Below the pieces are notes generated by a model. That model did not search any database. It was not told the DNA's origin and saw only the letters and a program-made list of their open reading frames with translations. From positions 620,001 through 684,000 of the forward strand of contig NZ_CP083740.1 in the NCBI RefSeq assembly GCF_020150455.1: DNA of 64,000 bases, in the 5' to 3' direction. Origin of the DNA: Bremerella sp. TYQ1 (GTDB lineage Bacteria > Planctomycetota > Planctomycetia > Pirellulales > Pirellulaceae). Below, piece by piece: positions 53,459 through 63,252 of this stretch; the stretch's first letter is position 1; each line of letters opens with the position of its first letter. A program made the position numbers and the translations under genes.

Positions 53459-54025
53459 ATGGATCTTTTTGTAAGCTTGGCAGAAGCAGTTAAGGAACAT
53501 TGGCCTGTTTGGGTCGTGACTATCACGTTAATCGTGGCTGCTATCATCGACGGAATTCAATTAAAAGTTCCGAATTGGATCACCTTCCCGTTTGTTGCTA
53601 GCGGCTGGATTTACAGCTTCTGCGCATTTGGTTTTGAAGGTTTAGGCTGGAGTTTGCTGGGTACGGTCGTCGGTTTGGCATTGCTGCTTCCGGCCTACTC
53701 GATCGGCGGCATGGGTGCCGGCGACGTGAAGCTTCTGGCCGGTGTTGGTGCCTGGATGCATGGCACGCACACCTTCTACGCTTTCTGCATTTCGGCCATC
53801 GTCGGTGCGGTTCTCGCCGTCGGTATGGTCCTCGTTCGCAAGGCGTGGAAAAAGCACTCGAACAACGCTCGAATCATTCTCAACGAGATCATGACCATTC
53901 GTGATCCCAACGAGTTGGCGAGCATCGCTGCGGAGCGAAAGCCTACGATGCTTCTGCTCCCCTACGGTATTCCGATCGCCATCGGAACCATTGGTTACTT
54001 CCTCTGGATGGGACTGCTTGTATGA
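53459..54025 (+). CDS. cpaA: Type IVb prepilin peptidase (CpaA/TadV)
   Basis: A 188-aa A24-family aspartic prepilin peptidase in the inner membrane. The two catalytic Asp motifs are present: AAIIDGIQLKVPNWIT and GGMGAGDVKLL (GxGD). About five membrane helices are predicted. GAGGAGAAAG precedes the ATG. It should process the Flp prepilin and the TadE-type pseudopilin. Its stop overlaps the tadE start in ATGA. Confidence 0.93.
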   Translation: MDLFVSLAEAVKEHWPVWVVTITLIVAAIIDGIQLKVPNWITFPFVASGWIYSFCAFGFEGLGWSLLGTVVGLALLLPAYSIGGMGAGDVKLLAGVGAWMHGTHTFYAFCISAIVGAVLAVGMVLVRKAWKKHSNNARIILNEIMTIRDPNELASIAAERKPTMLLLPYGIPIAIGTIGYFLWMGLLV

Positions 54026-54540
54026 GCCCGACACCTGCTGCATGCACAGACTGCGCAACCGATTGTGTAAATTTGGGCGAAATGCCACGGACTTTGCGTC
54101 CTCGACATTTCGGCCTTGATAAGAGATGCGGATTATTCCGATTGAAACGGTCAGGGGCGGCTGTTGTGGAATTTGCCATTGTGGCACCACTCTTCTTCCT
54201 CCTGATTTTCGGGATGATCGAATACGGTCGCATGGTGATGGTGCAGCAAGTGATTACCAACGCTTCTCGCGAAGGAGCACGTCGAGCCGTCCTGGACGGA
54301 GCGACAACTTCCGAAGTGGTTGCCGCGGTAGAGTCCTTCCTCGATTCGGCTGCCGTCGATAGTGACGGAGCCGACGTCATTGTGTCGCCAGACCCGCCGG
54401 AAGATGCCGGGTTTGGTGGGGCCGTGTCGGTAACTGTTCAGATACCATTTTCCGAGGTCAGCTGGTTGCCATCTCCCATGTACTTGGGATCAACAACCTT
54501 GGAAGCGAAGACCTCCATGCGTAGAGAAACCGTTCAATGA
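54022..54540 (+). CDS. tadE: TadE-like pseudopilin
   Basis: A 172-aa TadE-family protein. After a 40-residue cytoplasmic head comes the conserved RSGAAVVEFAIVAPLFFLLIFGMIEYGRMVMV helix, then ITNASREGARRAVLDG and a periplasmic domain. The head is longer than usual and cysteine-rich (CTDCATDC). It overlaps cpaA by 4 bp, so translation is coupled. A minor pseudopilin role in Flp pilus assembly is known for the family. Confidence 0.92.
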   Translation: MSPTPAACTDCATDCVNLGEMPRTLRPRHFGLDKRCGLFRLKRSGAAVVEFAIVAPLFFLLIFGMIEYGRMVMVQQVITNASREGARRAVLDGATTSEVVAAVESFLDSAAVDSDGADVIVSPDPPEDAGFGGAVSVTVQIPFSEVSWLPSPMYLGSTTLEAKTSMRRETVQ

Positions 54541-54727
54541 TCGTTGATGCAAAATATTCCGAATATTCGGGAATTGCCAAACGCAATGATCGTGAGACTA
54601 AGAAGGTTAGTTGTCACCTTCTAACAACGGTGTCCCGATGAAACCCCATACATCGCAAGAGCGGTAAAAAGGGCCTAAGGAGCTAGCAAGTCACGGGCAT
54701 GGAGGCTAGCTGAACAAGGAAAAGCAA
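54541..54727 (+). promoter_or_regulatory. Structured leader between tadE and cpaB
   Basis: A 187-bp gap within the tad locus. AGCTAGC (54681-54687) and GCTAGCT (54705-54711) form a hairpin with a 17-nt loop just before the AAGGAAAAG ribosome binding site of cpaB. ATATTCCGAATATTCGGG near 54551 is a further inverted repeat. This may be an internal promoter or a control element. Confidence 0.4.
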
Positions 54728-55909
54728 ATGCGTCCTAAATCACTAATTTTGATCATCATCGCACTCGGGTGCGGGCTCGTTGCCTCGATCGGCATCAGCC
54801 AGGTACTCGAACAGCAGTCGGCTCAGCCGGTACCTCAAGTCGAGATGGAGAACATCTTCGTCGCGCTCGAGGAAATCGACATCAACGAACCGATCAAGCC
54901 AGAGATGATCAAGCTGGAACCATGGCCAGCAGATAAGATTCCAGAAGGTGCCATTCGTGAACTCGAGAACGTCGAAGAACGTCGTCCTCGTTCGCGTCTG
55001 TTTGCCGGCGAAGTCATCCTGGAAGGCAAGCTCTTCGGTTCCGACGAAGACCAAGGTGCTTCCAAGCTGATTCCTAAAGGCTACCGCGTTCACTCCGTCC
55101 GCGTGACGGCGGAAAGCTCGGCCTCTGGTTTGATCCTGCCTGGCGACCGCGTCGACGTTTTGGTTTACCTCCAAGTGACCAACCAAAACAACCGCAGCCA
55201 GAAGAAGCAGATGACACGTACGATTCTGACGAATTGCCGCGTGTTTGCTGTGAACGAACAAATCCATCGCGATGCTGACGATGACGATGCAATCGCCGCC
55301 AAAACGGTCTCGTTGCTCGTCACGCCGAAGCAGGTCGAAATCCTGGTGCTTGCCTCGCGACTGGGAAGCCTGAGCTTGTCGCTTCGTCCGCCAGATGAAA
55401 GCGGAGACGACGAAGCTGGCGTAACTGACGACGCCACCATTGCCGAACTGTTGGGCATCACGGAAAACGCCGACCCCAACATGGACAATCGTCCGAAGCA
55501 GCCAGCGGTTGCTCAGGACCAGAAGCCTGCCGGCGGTGGTTTCCTCGACTTTTTGAAGAACTCGCAAGCCTCGCTGACTTCACCCACGATGGGTGCATTG
55601 CCAGCGGAGCAGGAACCAGAATGGACCATGGACCTGCTTAGCCCAGACGGCGTGCGACGCTTTGAATTTGGTGCAGACGAAGAGCTTCCATTGGAAGTTG
55701 CCCCAGGGGCTTCCTCCAGCCGAAGCAGCACGATGCGAACTTCGCTGCCAGCTCAGCAGCCGAGCCTGCCACCAGGCTCGGTGGGACAACCTTCGCAGCC
55801 GGTCGATACGGCCCCTGCGAATGACGATCTGGATTTAAAACCCAGTGATGCAGACAGTGACTCCATGCCAGCGGGGTCAGACTTAGATTTCGGACAGGAC
55901 GACGCCTAA
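54728..55909 (+). CDS. cpaB: Flp pilus assembly protein CpaB/RcpC
   Basis: A 393-aa protein. One N-terminal membrane helix (5-25), a SAF domain (IFVALEEIDINEPIKPEMIKLEPWP...RLFAGEVILEGKL, about 40-110), the RcpC/CpaB domain (GYRVHSVRVTAESSASGLILPGDRVDVLVYLQV onward) and a long Ser/Pro/Gln-rich, acidic tail from about 230, probably disordered. It works at the periplasmic face with the secretin. AAGGAAAAGC precedes the ATG. Confidence 0.93.
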   Translation: MRPKSLILIIIALGCGLVASIGISQVLEQQSAQPVPQVEMENIFVALEEIDINEPIKPEMIKLEPWPADKIPEGAIRELENVEERRPRSRLFAGEVILEGKLFGSDEDQGASKLIPKGYRVHSVRVTAESSASGLILPGDRVDVLVYLQVTNQNNRSQKKQMTRTILTNCRVFAVNEQIHRDADDDDAIAAKTVSLLVTPKQVEILVLASRLGSLSLSLRPPDESGDDEAGVTDDATIAELLGITENADPNMDNRPKQPAVAQDQKPAGGGFLDFLKNSQASLTSPTMGALPAEQEPEWTMDLLSPDGVRRFEFGADEELPLEVAPGASSSRSSTMRTSLPAQQPSLPPGSVGQPSQPVDTAPANDDLDLKPSDADSDSMPAGSDLDFGQDDA

Positions 55910-55970
55910 TTCACGTCCAGATTTTTCCACGGATTGGGAAATCATAATTTCGGCGCAAGGAAGATCACGG

Positions 55971-57614
55971 ATGATTACCAAGTACCGCTTCGCGCGACAA
56001 CTTGTCACGACAGCAGCCTTGTTGGCGATCGCCACCCTGGGCGGAAACGTTCAGGCTCAGAACGAGGCCCCAGGCGTCAATTTCGAGGTCGCCTCTCCAA
56101 ATCAGCGGTTGGAGATGATTGTCAACTCCAGCCGCATCTTTACCTTGGACGAGAAGATCCCCAAGGCACAAGTCAACAATCCTGAACTGATTCGGTTGAC
56201 ACCACTGTCACCGAACAAGATTCAGGTTTCCGCCCTCAAGCCTGGCGTTACCCAGGTCAACTTGTGGGCCGAAGATGGCAGCATCTTTACGGTCGACGTC
56301 ATCGTCATCGGCGACGGTCGCGAACTGCAGATGCTGTTGGAAAGCGAATTTCCAAACGCTTCCATCAAAGTCCGTCCTTTGGCCAGCAGCGTGGTGCTGT
56401 CGGGGTTCGTCGATCGACCCGACGCCATCAGCCGCATCGTCCAGATGGCGGAAGACTATTACCCAAAAGTGATCAATAACATCACCGTCGGTGGTGTCCA
56501 GCAAGTCATGCTGAAAGTGAAACTGTACGAAGTCTCGCGTACCAAGCTGCGTACGATGGGCTTTGACTGGGCCGCATTCAGTGGGAACGACTTCATCGTC
56601 CAAAGCGTCAGCGGGATTATCTCCAGTGCTGCAACCGGTGGTGGTTCGATCGCCAGCAACGGTGCCGATACGGTCACCTTCGGGATCATGGGCGACAACA
56701 GCTCGTTCTTCGGGTTCGTTGAAGCATTGCGTCAGAACAACCTGGCCAAGTTGCTCTCGGAACCAACCATCAACGCCATGAGCGGTCGTCCGGCCAGCTT
56801 CCTGTCGGGTGGTGAAGTGCCAATTCAAGTCGCTTCCGGTCTCGGTACCACTTCGATCGAATTCAAAGAGTTCGGTACCCGCGTCGACGTGGTTCCCATC
56901 GTCCTGGGCAACGGCAACATCCGCTTGGAAGTTCGCCCTCTGGTTAGCGAAGTCGACTCCAGCCTGGCCGTGGACGGCACGCCTGGTTTCCGTACTCGTT
57001 GGGTCGATACGGCTGTCGAAATGAAGTCGGGCCAAACGTTCGCTCTGGCTGGTCTGATCCAGGAAAAGATCGAAACCGAAAACCGCGGTCTGCCTTATCT
57101 GGCCGACATTCCTTGGGCCGGTGCTGCATTCCGCCGAGTGCAAGATCGACGCAACGAAGTGGAACTGCTGATCATCGTCACGCCAGAACTGGTCGGTCCG
57201 CTGAATCCAGGCGAAGAACCATGTGCAATGCCTGGCACTTCGACCGCTCCGCTGAACGATACCGAACTGTACTGGCGAGGCTACATGGAAGTTCCTGCTT
57301 GCGGTCCTGGACCGTACGCCGACGGGGGCATGATCGGTCCAACGGGTCCGGCCATCATCGAGGGCGAAATGATCGAGCAGGGGACTCCCCTGATGGAAGT
57401 TCCTTCGCCCGCTTCGACTTCGGCTCCACGACTGGAACCAGGGATGCAAATGCGAAGCGTGCCGACTCCTTCAGGACCGCGTACCACTCCGGTTTCGATT
57501 CAGCCTAACCCAGGAGTGCGGCCTTCTTCGGGCCAATCGGCAGCACCCGTTCAACCGTCGGGACCGATGCCCGGCATGATCGGTCCTTCGGGTTACGACA
57601 CGCTCGATTTTTAA
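55971..57614 (+). CDS. cpaC: Flp pilus secretin CpaC/RcpA
   Basis: A 547-aa outer-membrane secretin. It has a signal peptide (1-30), the pilus-formation N-terminal domain (FEVASPNQRLEMIVNSSRIFTLDEKIPKAQVNNPELI), a BON/N-domain (IKVRPLASSVVLSGFVDRP) and the type II/III secretin domain (VMLKVKLYEVSRTKLRTMGFDW...LSEPTINAMSGRPASFLSGGEVPIQVA...LAGLIQEKI). A Pro/Gly/Ser-rich tail begins near residue 430. AAGGAAG lies before the ATG. A terminator follows, dividing the locus into blocks. Confidence 0.94.
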   Translation: MITKYRFARQLVTTAALLAIATLGGNVQAQNEAPGVNFEVASPNQRLEMIVNSSRIFTLDEKIPKAQVNNPELIRLTPLSPNKIQVSALKPGVTQVNLWAEDGSIFTVDVIVIGDGRELQMLLESEFPNASIKVRPLASSVVLSGFVDRPDAISRIVQMAEDYYPKVINNITVGGVQQVMLKVKLYEVSRTKLRTMGFDWAAFSGNDFIVQSVSGIISSAATGGGSIASNGADTVTFGIMGDNSSFFGFVEALRQNNLAKLLSEPTINAMSGRPASFLSGGEVPIQVASGLGTTSIEFKEFGTRVDVVPIVLGNGNIRLEVRPLVSEVDSSLAVDGTPGFRTRWVDTAVEMKSGQTFALAGLIQEKIETENRGLPYLADIPWAGAAFRRVQDRRNEVELLIIVTPELVGPLNPGEEPCAMPGTSTAPLNDTELYWRGYMEVPACGPGPYADGGMIGPTGPAIIEGEMIEQGTPLMEVPSPASTSAPRLEPGMQMRSVPTPSGPRTTPVSIQPNPGVRPSSGQSAAPVQPSGPMPGMIGPSGYDTLDF

Positions 57615-57637
57615 CACGAATGTCCTAATTGCATACT

Positions 57638-57678
57638 AGAATTCCCTCGAAGCCTATTTGAGGGAATTCTTTTCTTTT
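57638..57678 (+). terminator. Terminator between cpaC and cpaE
   Basis: AGAATTCCCTC and GAGGGAATTCT form a perfect 11-bp stem, followed by TTTCTTTT. It may end or dampen transcription inside the tad locus. Confidence 0.8.
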
Positions 57679-57709
57679 AGTCAGATGTGTTAGGAAAGTA
57701 CGAATCGCT

Positions 57710-58957
57710 ATGAGCAATGTATTACGAGTCGCCCTTGTCGATCCGAAGGACTCATCGCGAGAATCGTTAAAATCAACACTGCTGGGCATGGACATTGTCT
57801 GGCTGGAAGCAGAGTGCTCGCGCTACGAGTTCTTTGCTGACGTCGTCGGCCAAACGAACCCTGACATCGGGATCGTTTCGATTGACTCCGACCCGGACAA
57901 AGCGATCCGACTGATCCGAGAAGTCCACGAAAACACGCCTGATTGCAGCATCCTTGTCATCAGCGGTTCGACCGATGGTCAACTGATTCTGAAAGCGATG
58001 CGTGCCGGGGCGAAAGAGTTTCTGACCCAGCCGCTGTCGATCGAAGATCTCGTGAGCGCGCTAGAACGCATCGGCCATCATCGCTTTGGAAAAGGCGATT
58101 CCAAGTCGCGCGGGTGCAAAGTGATTACCGTTTGCGGAGCCACCGGTGGCGTTGGCTCGACCAGCATGGCGGTGAATCTCGGTTGTATCCTTGCCGCTCA
58201 AGAACAAAACAACGTCGCGCTGATCGACTTGGACTTGGCCCTGGGCGATAGCGACGTCTTTCTCGACACGATCCCCGACTACACGTTGTTGGACGTGGCC
58301 CAGAACATTAAGCGTCTCGACTTCAACTTGCTGAAGCGTTCGCTCACGCGACACAGCAGCGGACTTTACCTGTTGCCGCGACCGGTGCAACTGCAGGAAG
58401 AAGCTCCGATCAGCCCGGACGATCTTTCCCGCGTGATCGGCCTGATGAAAGCGACGTTCACGCATTTGATTATCGATACGTCGAAGTCGTACTCGGCCCT
58501 CGACATGGTCGCCATGCAGGAAGCCAACGTCAACTTGATGACGATCCAGTTGGATTTGCCTTGCCTGCGTAACGTGGTCCGCTTGATGATGAGCTTCAGC
58601 GAGATCGACGGCCTGAAGGAAAAGACGAGAGTCATCGTCAACCGTGTCGGTTTGGACAACGGCGAGATCAGCCTGAAGAAGGCGCAGGAAACGATCGGCA
58701 GCGAGATCTACTGGCAGGTGCCCAACGAGTACCGCATTATGGTCGAAGTGCGTAACAACGGCGTGCCGCTGATCGAGCAAGCCCCTCGGGCCGGGATTAC
58801 GCAGGCCCTCGTTGGCTTGGCCGAATCGCTTTCCGGCGACGGTTCCAAACGAAATGCCGGCGGAAAGTCGGGATTGGGCCGCTGGTTTGGTTTCCTCTCT
58901 TCGAAGGGGGAAAAGGCCGCAAAGCCGGAAGAATCTGAAGTTCCTGCGGCAGAATAA
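57710..58957 (+). CDS. cpaE: CpaE/TadZ-family pilus localisation protein
   Basis: A 415-aa protein. The N-terminal receiver-like domain (6-120) has the presumed acceptor region IVSIDSDPD with Asp59. A MinD/ParA-like ATPase domain follows (137-375), with the P-loop GATGGVGST at 143-151 lacking the Lys of KGGVGKT, as in other atypical TadZ proteins. IDLDLALGDSDVF is also typical. The C-terminal tail is basic, then acidic. It probably places the Tad machine at the pole. AGGAAAG precedes the ATG. Confidence 0.92.
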   Translation: MSNVLRVALVDPKDSSRESLKSTLLGMDIVWLEAECSRYEFFADVVGQTNPDIGIVSIDSDPDKAIRLIREVHENTPDCSILVISGSTDGQLILKAMRAGAKEFLTQPLSIEDLVSALERIGHHRFGKGDSKSRGCKVITVCGATGGVGSTSMAVNLGCILAAQEQNNVALIDLDLALGDSDVFLDTIPDYTLLDVAQNIKRLDFNLLKRSLTRHSSGLYLLPRPVQLQEEAPISPDDLSRVIGLMKATFTHLIIDTSKSYSALDMVAMQEANVNLMTIQLDLPCLRNVVRLMMSFSEIDGLKEKTRVIVNRVGLDNGEISLKKAQETIGSEIYWQVPNEYRIMVEVRNNGVPLIEQAPRAGITQALVGLAESLSGDGSKRNAGGKSGLGRWFGFLSSKGEKAAKPEESEVPAAE

Positions 58958-59271
58958 GTCTGCCGCATCAACGACTGTGGATTATCTCTTGCAATCCGCG
59001 AAGGTTATAGCGACCGCACGACCCGTGCGGTTTGCCAATTTCGAAACTTCCTTTCTCTCGCGCAAGTTTACGTGAGCTATGTTTTCAGGGACCGTTGCCT
59101 AGCCCACGCTTCGCGCGGCCCTGTCTTGTTTGGGTAGCTCACTGGAAGAGTCGACTCGCTGCACTGAAGCTGCGACCGACGATTCACCTCTGCGAAGCTG
59201 CCTGACGGCGAGACAAGTGTAAGCGGTAAGCGTGTCACAGGCAGCATTTCAGTAGACGAAGGAATCGGATC
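58958..59271 (+). promoter_or_regulatory. Gap between cpaE and cpaF with hairpin
   Basis: A 314-bp noncoding stretch, large for a tad operon. ACCGCACG and CGTGCGGT (59013-59031) form an 8-bp hairpin with a 3-nt loop and a short T run, a possible weak terminator. The rest has no ORF with an SD. AAGGAA before cpaF is clear. An internal promoter for cpaF-tadBC is likely. Confidence 0.4.
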
Positions 59272-60591
59272 ATGCGATCACCGGCAACGGATCCCAAAGC
59301 ATCCAGCTCGAAACAGGCGGAATTCGAAAACCTGAAGCGTAAGATTCACGGCAAGCTCGTGGACAAGCTCGACCTTTCGAAGATCGGCGAGTTGGAGGGT
59401 GATGTCCTCAGACGAGAAATCCGTCTGGTGGTGGAACATTTGTGCGACACGGAAGAGACGTTGCTCAATCGCACTGAGCGAGAACGCTTGATCGAAGAGG
59501 TTCTCGACGAAACGTTTGGTCTGGGCCCACTCGAGTTGCTTCTGAAGGATCACGGGATCAGCGATATTCTGATCAACGGTCCTCAGCAGATCTACTGCGA
59601 AAAGGGCGGCAAGCTCGAACTCAGCAGCGTCAAGTTTCGCGACAACGAACACTTGCTACAAATCATTGACCGTATCGTATCGAAGGTAGGCCGGCGCGTC
59701 GACGAAACCTGCCCGATGGTCGACGCGCGTCTCCCCGACGGGTCTCGTTTCAACGCGATCATTCCGCCGCTTGCCCTTGATGGAGCGGCGGTTTCTATTC
59801 GTCGGTTCGGTTCCAATCCGCTGAAGTTGGAAGACCTGTTGAACTACAAAGCATTCACGCCAGAAATGGTGATGCTGCTGGAAGGGGCCATCAAAGCCCG
59901 ACTGAACATTATCATCTCCGGCGGTACCGGTTCCGGTAAAACGACGCTGCTCAACACGCTCTCCAGCTTTATCAGTGGTGCCGAACGTATCGTCACGATT
60001 GAAGACGCGGCCGAACTTCAGCTGCAGCAGGAACACGTTGTCCGCTTGGAAACGCGTCCACCTAACGTGGAAGGCAAGGGGGGCGTGACGGCAACCGACC
60101 TGGTGAAAAACGCCCTGCGTATGCGTCCTGAACGAATCATCATCGGTGAGTGTCGTGGTGCCGAAACGCTTGACATGCTGCAAGCCATGAACACCGGTCA
60201 CGAAGGTTCGATGACCACGATTCACTCGAATACCCCACGTGACGCCATCGCTCGTATCGAAACGCTCATTTCGATGTCCGGCTTCGAGTTGCCGATCAAA
60301 GCGATGCGTCAACAGATTGCCAGCGCGGTCGACTTGATCATTCAGGCCAACCGTCTGCAAGGTGGTCCGCGACGCGTGACGCACATCACCGAAGTGATCG
60401 GGATGGAGCAGGAAACGGTCGTCATGCAAGACATTTATCGTTACGAGCAATCTGGAATTGATGAAACCGGCCGTGCCCGCGGTCGCTTTATCTCGACCGG
60501 TGTTCGTCCCAACTTTATGGAACGTCTCGAATCGGCTGGCGTCCGCTTGCCGGCTAGTGCGTTCCGCGAACGAATGATGCTCGAAGACTAA
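59272..60591 (+). CDS. cpaF: Pilus assembly/secretion ATPase CpaF/TadA
   Basis: A 439-aa type II/IV secretion ATPase that powers Flp pilus assembly from the cytoplasmic side. Walker A is GGTGSGKT (217-224). The DILINGP and [20 protein letters not shown] motifs precede it; [36 protein letters not shown] (Asp/Glu box, Walker B and His box) follows. Full length. AAGGAA lies ten bases before the ATG. Confidence 0.95.
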   Translation: MRSPATDPKASSSKQAEFENLKRKIHGKLVDKLDLSKIGELEGDVLRREIRLVVEHLCDTEETLLNRTERERLIEEVLDETFGLGPLELLLKDHGISDILINGPQQIYCEKGGKLELSSVKFRDNEHLLQIIDRIVSKVGRRVDETCPMVDARLPDGSRFNAIIPPLALDGAAVSIRRFGSNPLKLEDLLNYKAFTPEMVMLLEGAIKARLNIIISGGTGSGKTTLLNTLSSFISGAERIVTIEDAAELQLQQEHVVRLETRPPNVEGKGGVTATDLVKNALRMRPERIIIGECRGAETLDMLQAMNTGHEGSMTTIHSNTPRDAIARIETLISMSGFELPIKAMRQQIASAVDLIIQANRLQGGPRRVTHITEVIGMEQETVVMQDIYRYEQSGIDETGRARGRFISTGVRPNFMERLESAGVRLPASAFRERMMLED

Positions 60592-60617
60592 CACTCAAGC
60601 TGGATAGAGAAGCGATC

Positions 60618-61583
60618 ATGTTGACGCTAGTAGTTCTCATTACGGTATTCGTCGGTGTCGCCACGTTGGTCGGCGCCGTAGCGATCGTGTTTCGCGGCGA
60701 CGCCAACCCAGAAATTGAAAGCCGCCTGGAAATCCTTACCGGCCGCGGTAAATCGGACGGCGGGAAAGACGGGCAGCAGGGAAGTGGCATCACGCGAACT
60801 TCCGATAGCCATGATGGCGCCCTTGAAGAGTACATCGCCAAGTACTTCAACTTGCGATTGTTCCTCGATCAAGCTGCCATGGAGACGTCCGTTTCCAACT
60901 TCATTATGCTGACCGCAGGGCTCGCTGGCGGAGCGGCCATTATTCCGTTCCTGCTTGGCTTGCCGTTCTATGTCGGGCCGATCCTGGCAATCTTGTGCGG
61001 CGTTGGGCCGTTCGGATATGTCTGGTTCAAGCGAAGCAAACGTCTGGCCAAGTTCGGCAATCAATTGCCGGATGCATTGGAACTGATCGCACGTGCTCTG
61101 CGAGCCGGGCACAGTCTCGGGGCCGGGTTTCACCTGGTTAGTGAAGAAATGCTCGACCCGATCGGAAGCGAATTCCGCAAAGTGTTCGAGTCGCAAAACT
61201 TGGGTGTGCCGCTGGAAGAAGCCATTCTCGACATGACCGATCGCGTGCCGAACTTGGACCTTAAGTTCTTCGGTACGGCCGTGATCCTGCAGCGTCAGAC
61301 GGGTGGTGACTTGGCCGAAATCCTCGACAAGATCGGCCGTCTCGTGCGTCAGCGTATGGAACTGTTCGGACAAATCCAAGCCCTCACCGGCGAAGGTCGT
61401 ATCTCCGGCATCGTCCTTTTAGGCATGCCTCCGGCGCTGTTCGGTGTCATGTGGTATTTGAACCCGACTTACGTGATGACCCTCTTCACCGATCCGCTCG
61501 GGCAAAAAATGTTGGCTGGTGCCATCGTCATGCAATTGATCGGTGCCTGGGTGATTCAAAAGATTATCGATATCAAGGTGTAA
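60618..61583 (+). CDS. tadB: Flp pilus inner-membrane platform protein TadB
   Basis: A 321-aa type II secretion F-domain protein. It has an N-terminal helix (2-25), a cytoplasmic basic stretch, two helices around 90-140, then the conserved cytoplasmic domain (LPDALELIARALRAGHSLGAGFHLVSEEM...FFGTAVILQRQTGGDLAEILDKIGRLVRQR) and C-terminal helices. It works with TadC and CpaF and follows cpaF after 26 bp. Confidence 0.94.
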   Translation: MLTLVVLITVFVGVATLVGAVAIVFRGDANPEIESRLEILTGRGKSDGGKDGQQGSGITRTSDSHDGALEEYIAKYFNLRLFLDQAAMETSVSNFIMLTAGLAGGAAIIPFLLGLPFYVGPILAILCGVGPFGYVWFKRSKRLAKFGNQLPDALELIARALRAGHSLGAGFHLVSEEMLDPIGSEFRKVFESQNLGVPLEEAILDMTDRVPNLDLKFFGTAVILQRQTGGDLAEILDKIGRLVRQRMELFGQIQALTGEGRISGIVLLGMPPALFGVMWYLNPTYVMTLFTDPLGQKMLAGAIVMQLIGAWVIQKIIDIKV

Positions 61584-61590
61584 CCAAATC

Positions 61591-62562
61591 ATGTTCGATT
61601 CCGGTACCAACGGCGTACTTATCATTGCAGTCAGCGTCTTCGGTCTGTTCGCGGCAGGGATCTATTTCCTGGCGGACATGCTGATGAAAGACAAAAGCCG
61701 CGCCGAAGATCGACTGGATGGTCTGAAGGATTCCCACAAGCGTGGCGGTCGACCAGGCGAGAAAGGGGCCAAGTCCGGCGCCCTCGGTAAAGTCCTGGAA
61801 AAGGCAACCCCTTCGCTGGCCAAGCCACTTCAGCCAACCAACGAAAAAGACGCCAACAAACTGAAAGACAAACTCTCGCACGCAGGCTTCCGAAGCGAAG
61901 CAGCTCCAACGACGTTTCTCGGCTTGAAATTCGCCGGGCTAATAGCCGGCGTGCTGCTTGGCGGTGGAACGTTCTTCGTCCTCGGCGACTTCTCGCTGTT
62001 TGGAATTTTGAAGGCCGCCCTCGTCCTGGGTTTCTTCTTCTACTTGCCGGAGCTCGGCTTGTGGTATCTCGGCAAAACGCGAAAAGAACAAATTTTCCGC
62101 GGTCTGCCAGACGCGCTCGACTTGATGGTCGTTTGTGTCGAAGCTGGTCTCGGTCTCGACCAGGCCATGCGCCGCGTTGCGGAAGAAATGAAGAAAACCT
62201 ACCGCGTGATTGCCGAAGAGTTCGGCATGTGCAACTTCCAACTGCAGATGGGTCGTGCTCGCGTCGACGTGCTGCACGAACTGGGGCAACGAACCGGGGT
62301 GGAAGATCTCCGTTCGCTCGCCGCGATTCTGATCCAAGCCGACAAGTTCGGTTCCAGTATCGCCCAGGCCCTGCGTGTTCAAAGTGACGCCATGCGAACA
62401 CGTCGTCGGCAGATCGCCGAAGAGAAAGCTGCCAAGACCGCGGTGAAGATGATCTTCCCGCTGGTGTTCTTCATTTTCCCGGGCATTTTCGTCGTGCTGG
62501 TCGGCCCTGCCGCCATCACCGTCGTTCGAGAAATGCTACCAATGATGGCTGCTAACTCGTAG
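61591..62562 (+). CDS. tadC: Flp pilus inner-membrane platform protein TadC
   Basis: A 323-aa type II secretion F-domain protein, the TadB partner. N-terminal helix (6-28), a Lys/Gly-rich cytoplasmic linker, two central helices, and the family segment LPDALDLMVVCVEAGLGLDQAMRRVAEEM...LAAILIQADKFGSSIAQALRVQSDAMRTRRRQIAEEKAAK followed by the C-terminal helix. Seven bp separate it from tadB. Confidence 0.94.
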   Translation: MFDSGTNGVLIIAVSVFGLFAAGIYFLADMLMKDKSRAEDRLDGLKDSHKRGGRPGEKGAKSGALGKVLEKATPSLAKPLQPTNEKDANKLKDKLSHAGFRSEAAPTTFLGLKFAGLIAGVLLGGGTFFVLGDFSLFGILKAALVLGFFFYLPELGLWYLGKTRKEQIFRGLPDALDLMVVCVEAGLGLDQAMRRVAEEMKKTYRVIAEEFGMCNFQLQMGRARVDVLHELGQRTGVEDLRSLAAILIQADKFGSSIAQALRVQSDAMRTRRRQIAEEKAAKTAVKMIFPLVFFIFPGIFVVLVGPAAITVVREMLPMMAANS

Positions 62563-62721
62563 GATCGCAGAAAGTTTAACGATTCTACGCGTCCTAACGG
62601 CCAGGTCTCTGCTTCTGTTGACCTGGTCGTTGGTTGGCCGATGCATTCTGTGAATGAACCATAGCGCCCTCGGTCAGCAGGGGCGCACCTCGCAGAGTGA
62701 ACCCACGGAAGGCGGTCACGC

Positions 62722-63252
62722 ATGAAGATCGGCACCCTCTTTACCCAATCCATCTTGGCAACCCTGATGTTCTGCTCCGTCAGTCAGGCAGGGTGGCACG
62801 AATTCTGGGATCGTACGCATCTCGATTATGCCCGCAACAAATGCTGGCCATCCCCATTCGTGGAACAGGACCGTGCCTCGGTACGTAACTATTACGATAC
62901 CATGACCGCCGCAGGTATCCGCCTGCAAAACACGCTCAGCGATCACTACTTCGACGCGGAAACTGGCGAACTGACACGTGCTGGTACGCTGAAGATTCGT
63001 ACCATCCTGATGAGCGCCGAAGGCCGCCGCGACATCTTCGTTATGCAGGGACTCACCCAGCAGGAAACCGAAGCCCGCATCTCGGCCGTCAAAGAAGGCG
63101 TCGCACAGTTGGTCGGCAGCCCCGACGCAACCGCCATCTATGTCAGCCCAGATCAGCCATCCGGCCGTGCTGCGGATTACATCGATGACGTCTGGCGTCG
63201 CGAACGTTCGTCGATTCCAGCTCCACGTCTCCCGAGCTTCGAGGGGCAATAA
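62722..63252 (+). CDS. Exported hypothetical protein of the tad locus
   Basis: A 176-aa protein with a signal peptide (1-23, cut near SQAGWHEFW). The mature part is mostly hydrophilic, with WxxxRTHLDYARNKCWPSPF and a predicted helical middle (LTQQETEARISAVKEGVAQLV). I do not recognise the family. It follows tadC on the same strand after 159 bp, with GGAAGG before the ATG, and precedes a TPR protein, so an accessory pilus role is plausible. A CCAGGTC/GACCTGG hairpin (62601-62626) lies upstream. Confidence 0.82.
   Translation: MKIGTLFTQSILATLMFCSVSQAGWHEFWDRTHLDYARNKCWPSPFVEQDRASVRNYYDTMTAAGIRLQNTLSDHYFDAETGELTRAGTLKIRTILMSAEGRRDIFVMQGLTQQETEARISAVKEGVAQLVGSPDATAIYVSPDQPSGRAADYIDDVWRRERSSIPAPRLPSFEGQ

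Noticed and set aside
56208..57449. 413-codon open frame on the - strand
   Set aside because: It is antisense to the cpaC secretin, with no motif or ribosome binding site.
59656..60594. 312-codon open frame on the - strand
   Set aside because: It is antisense to cpaF, with no family features.
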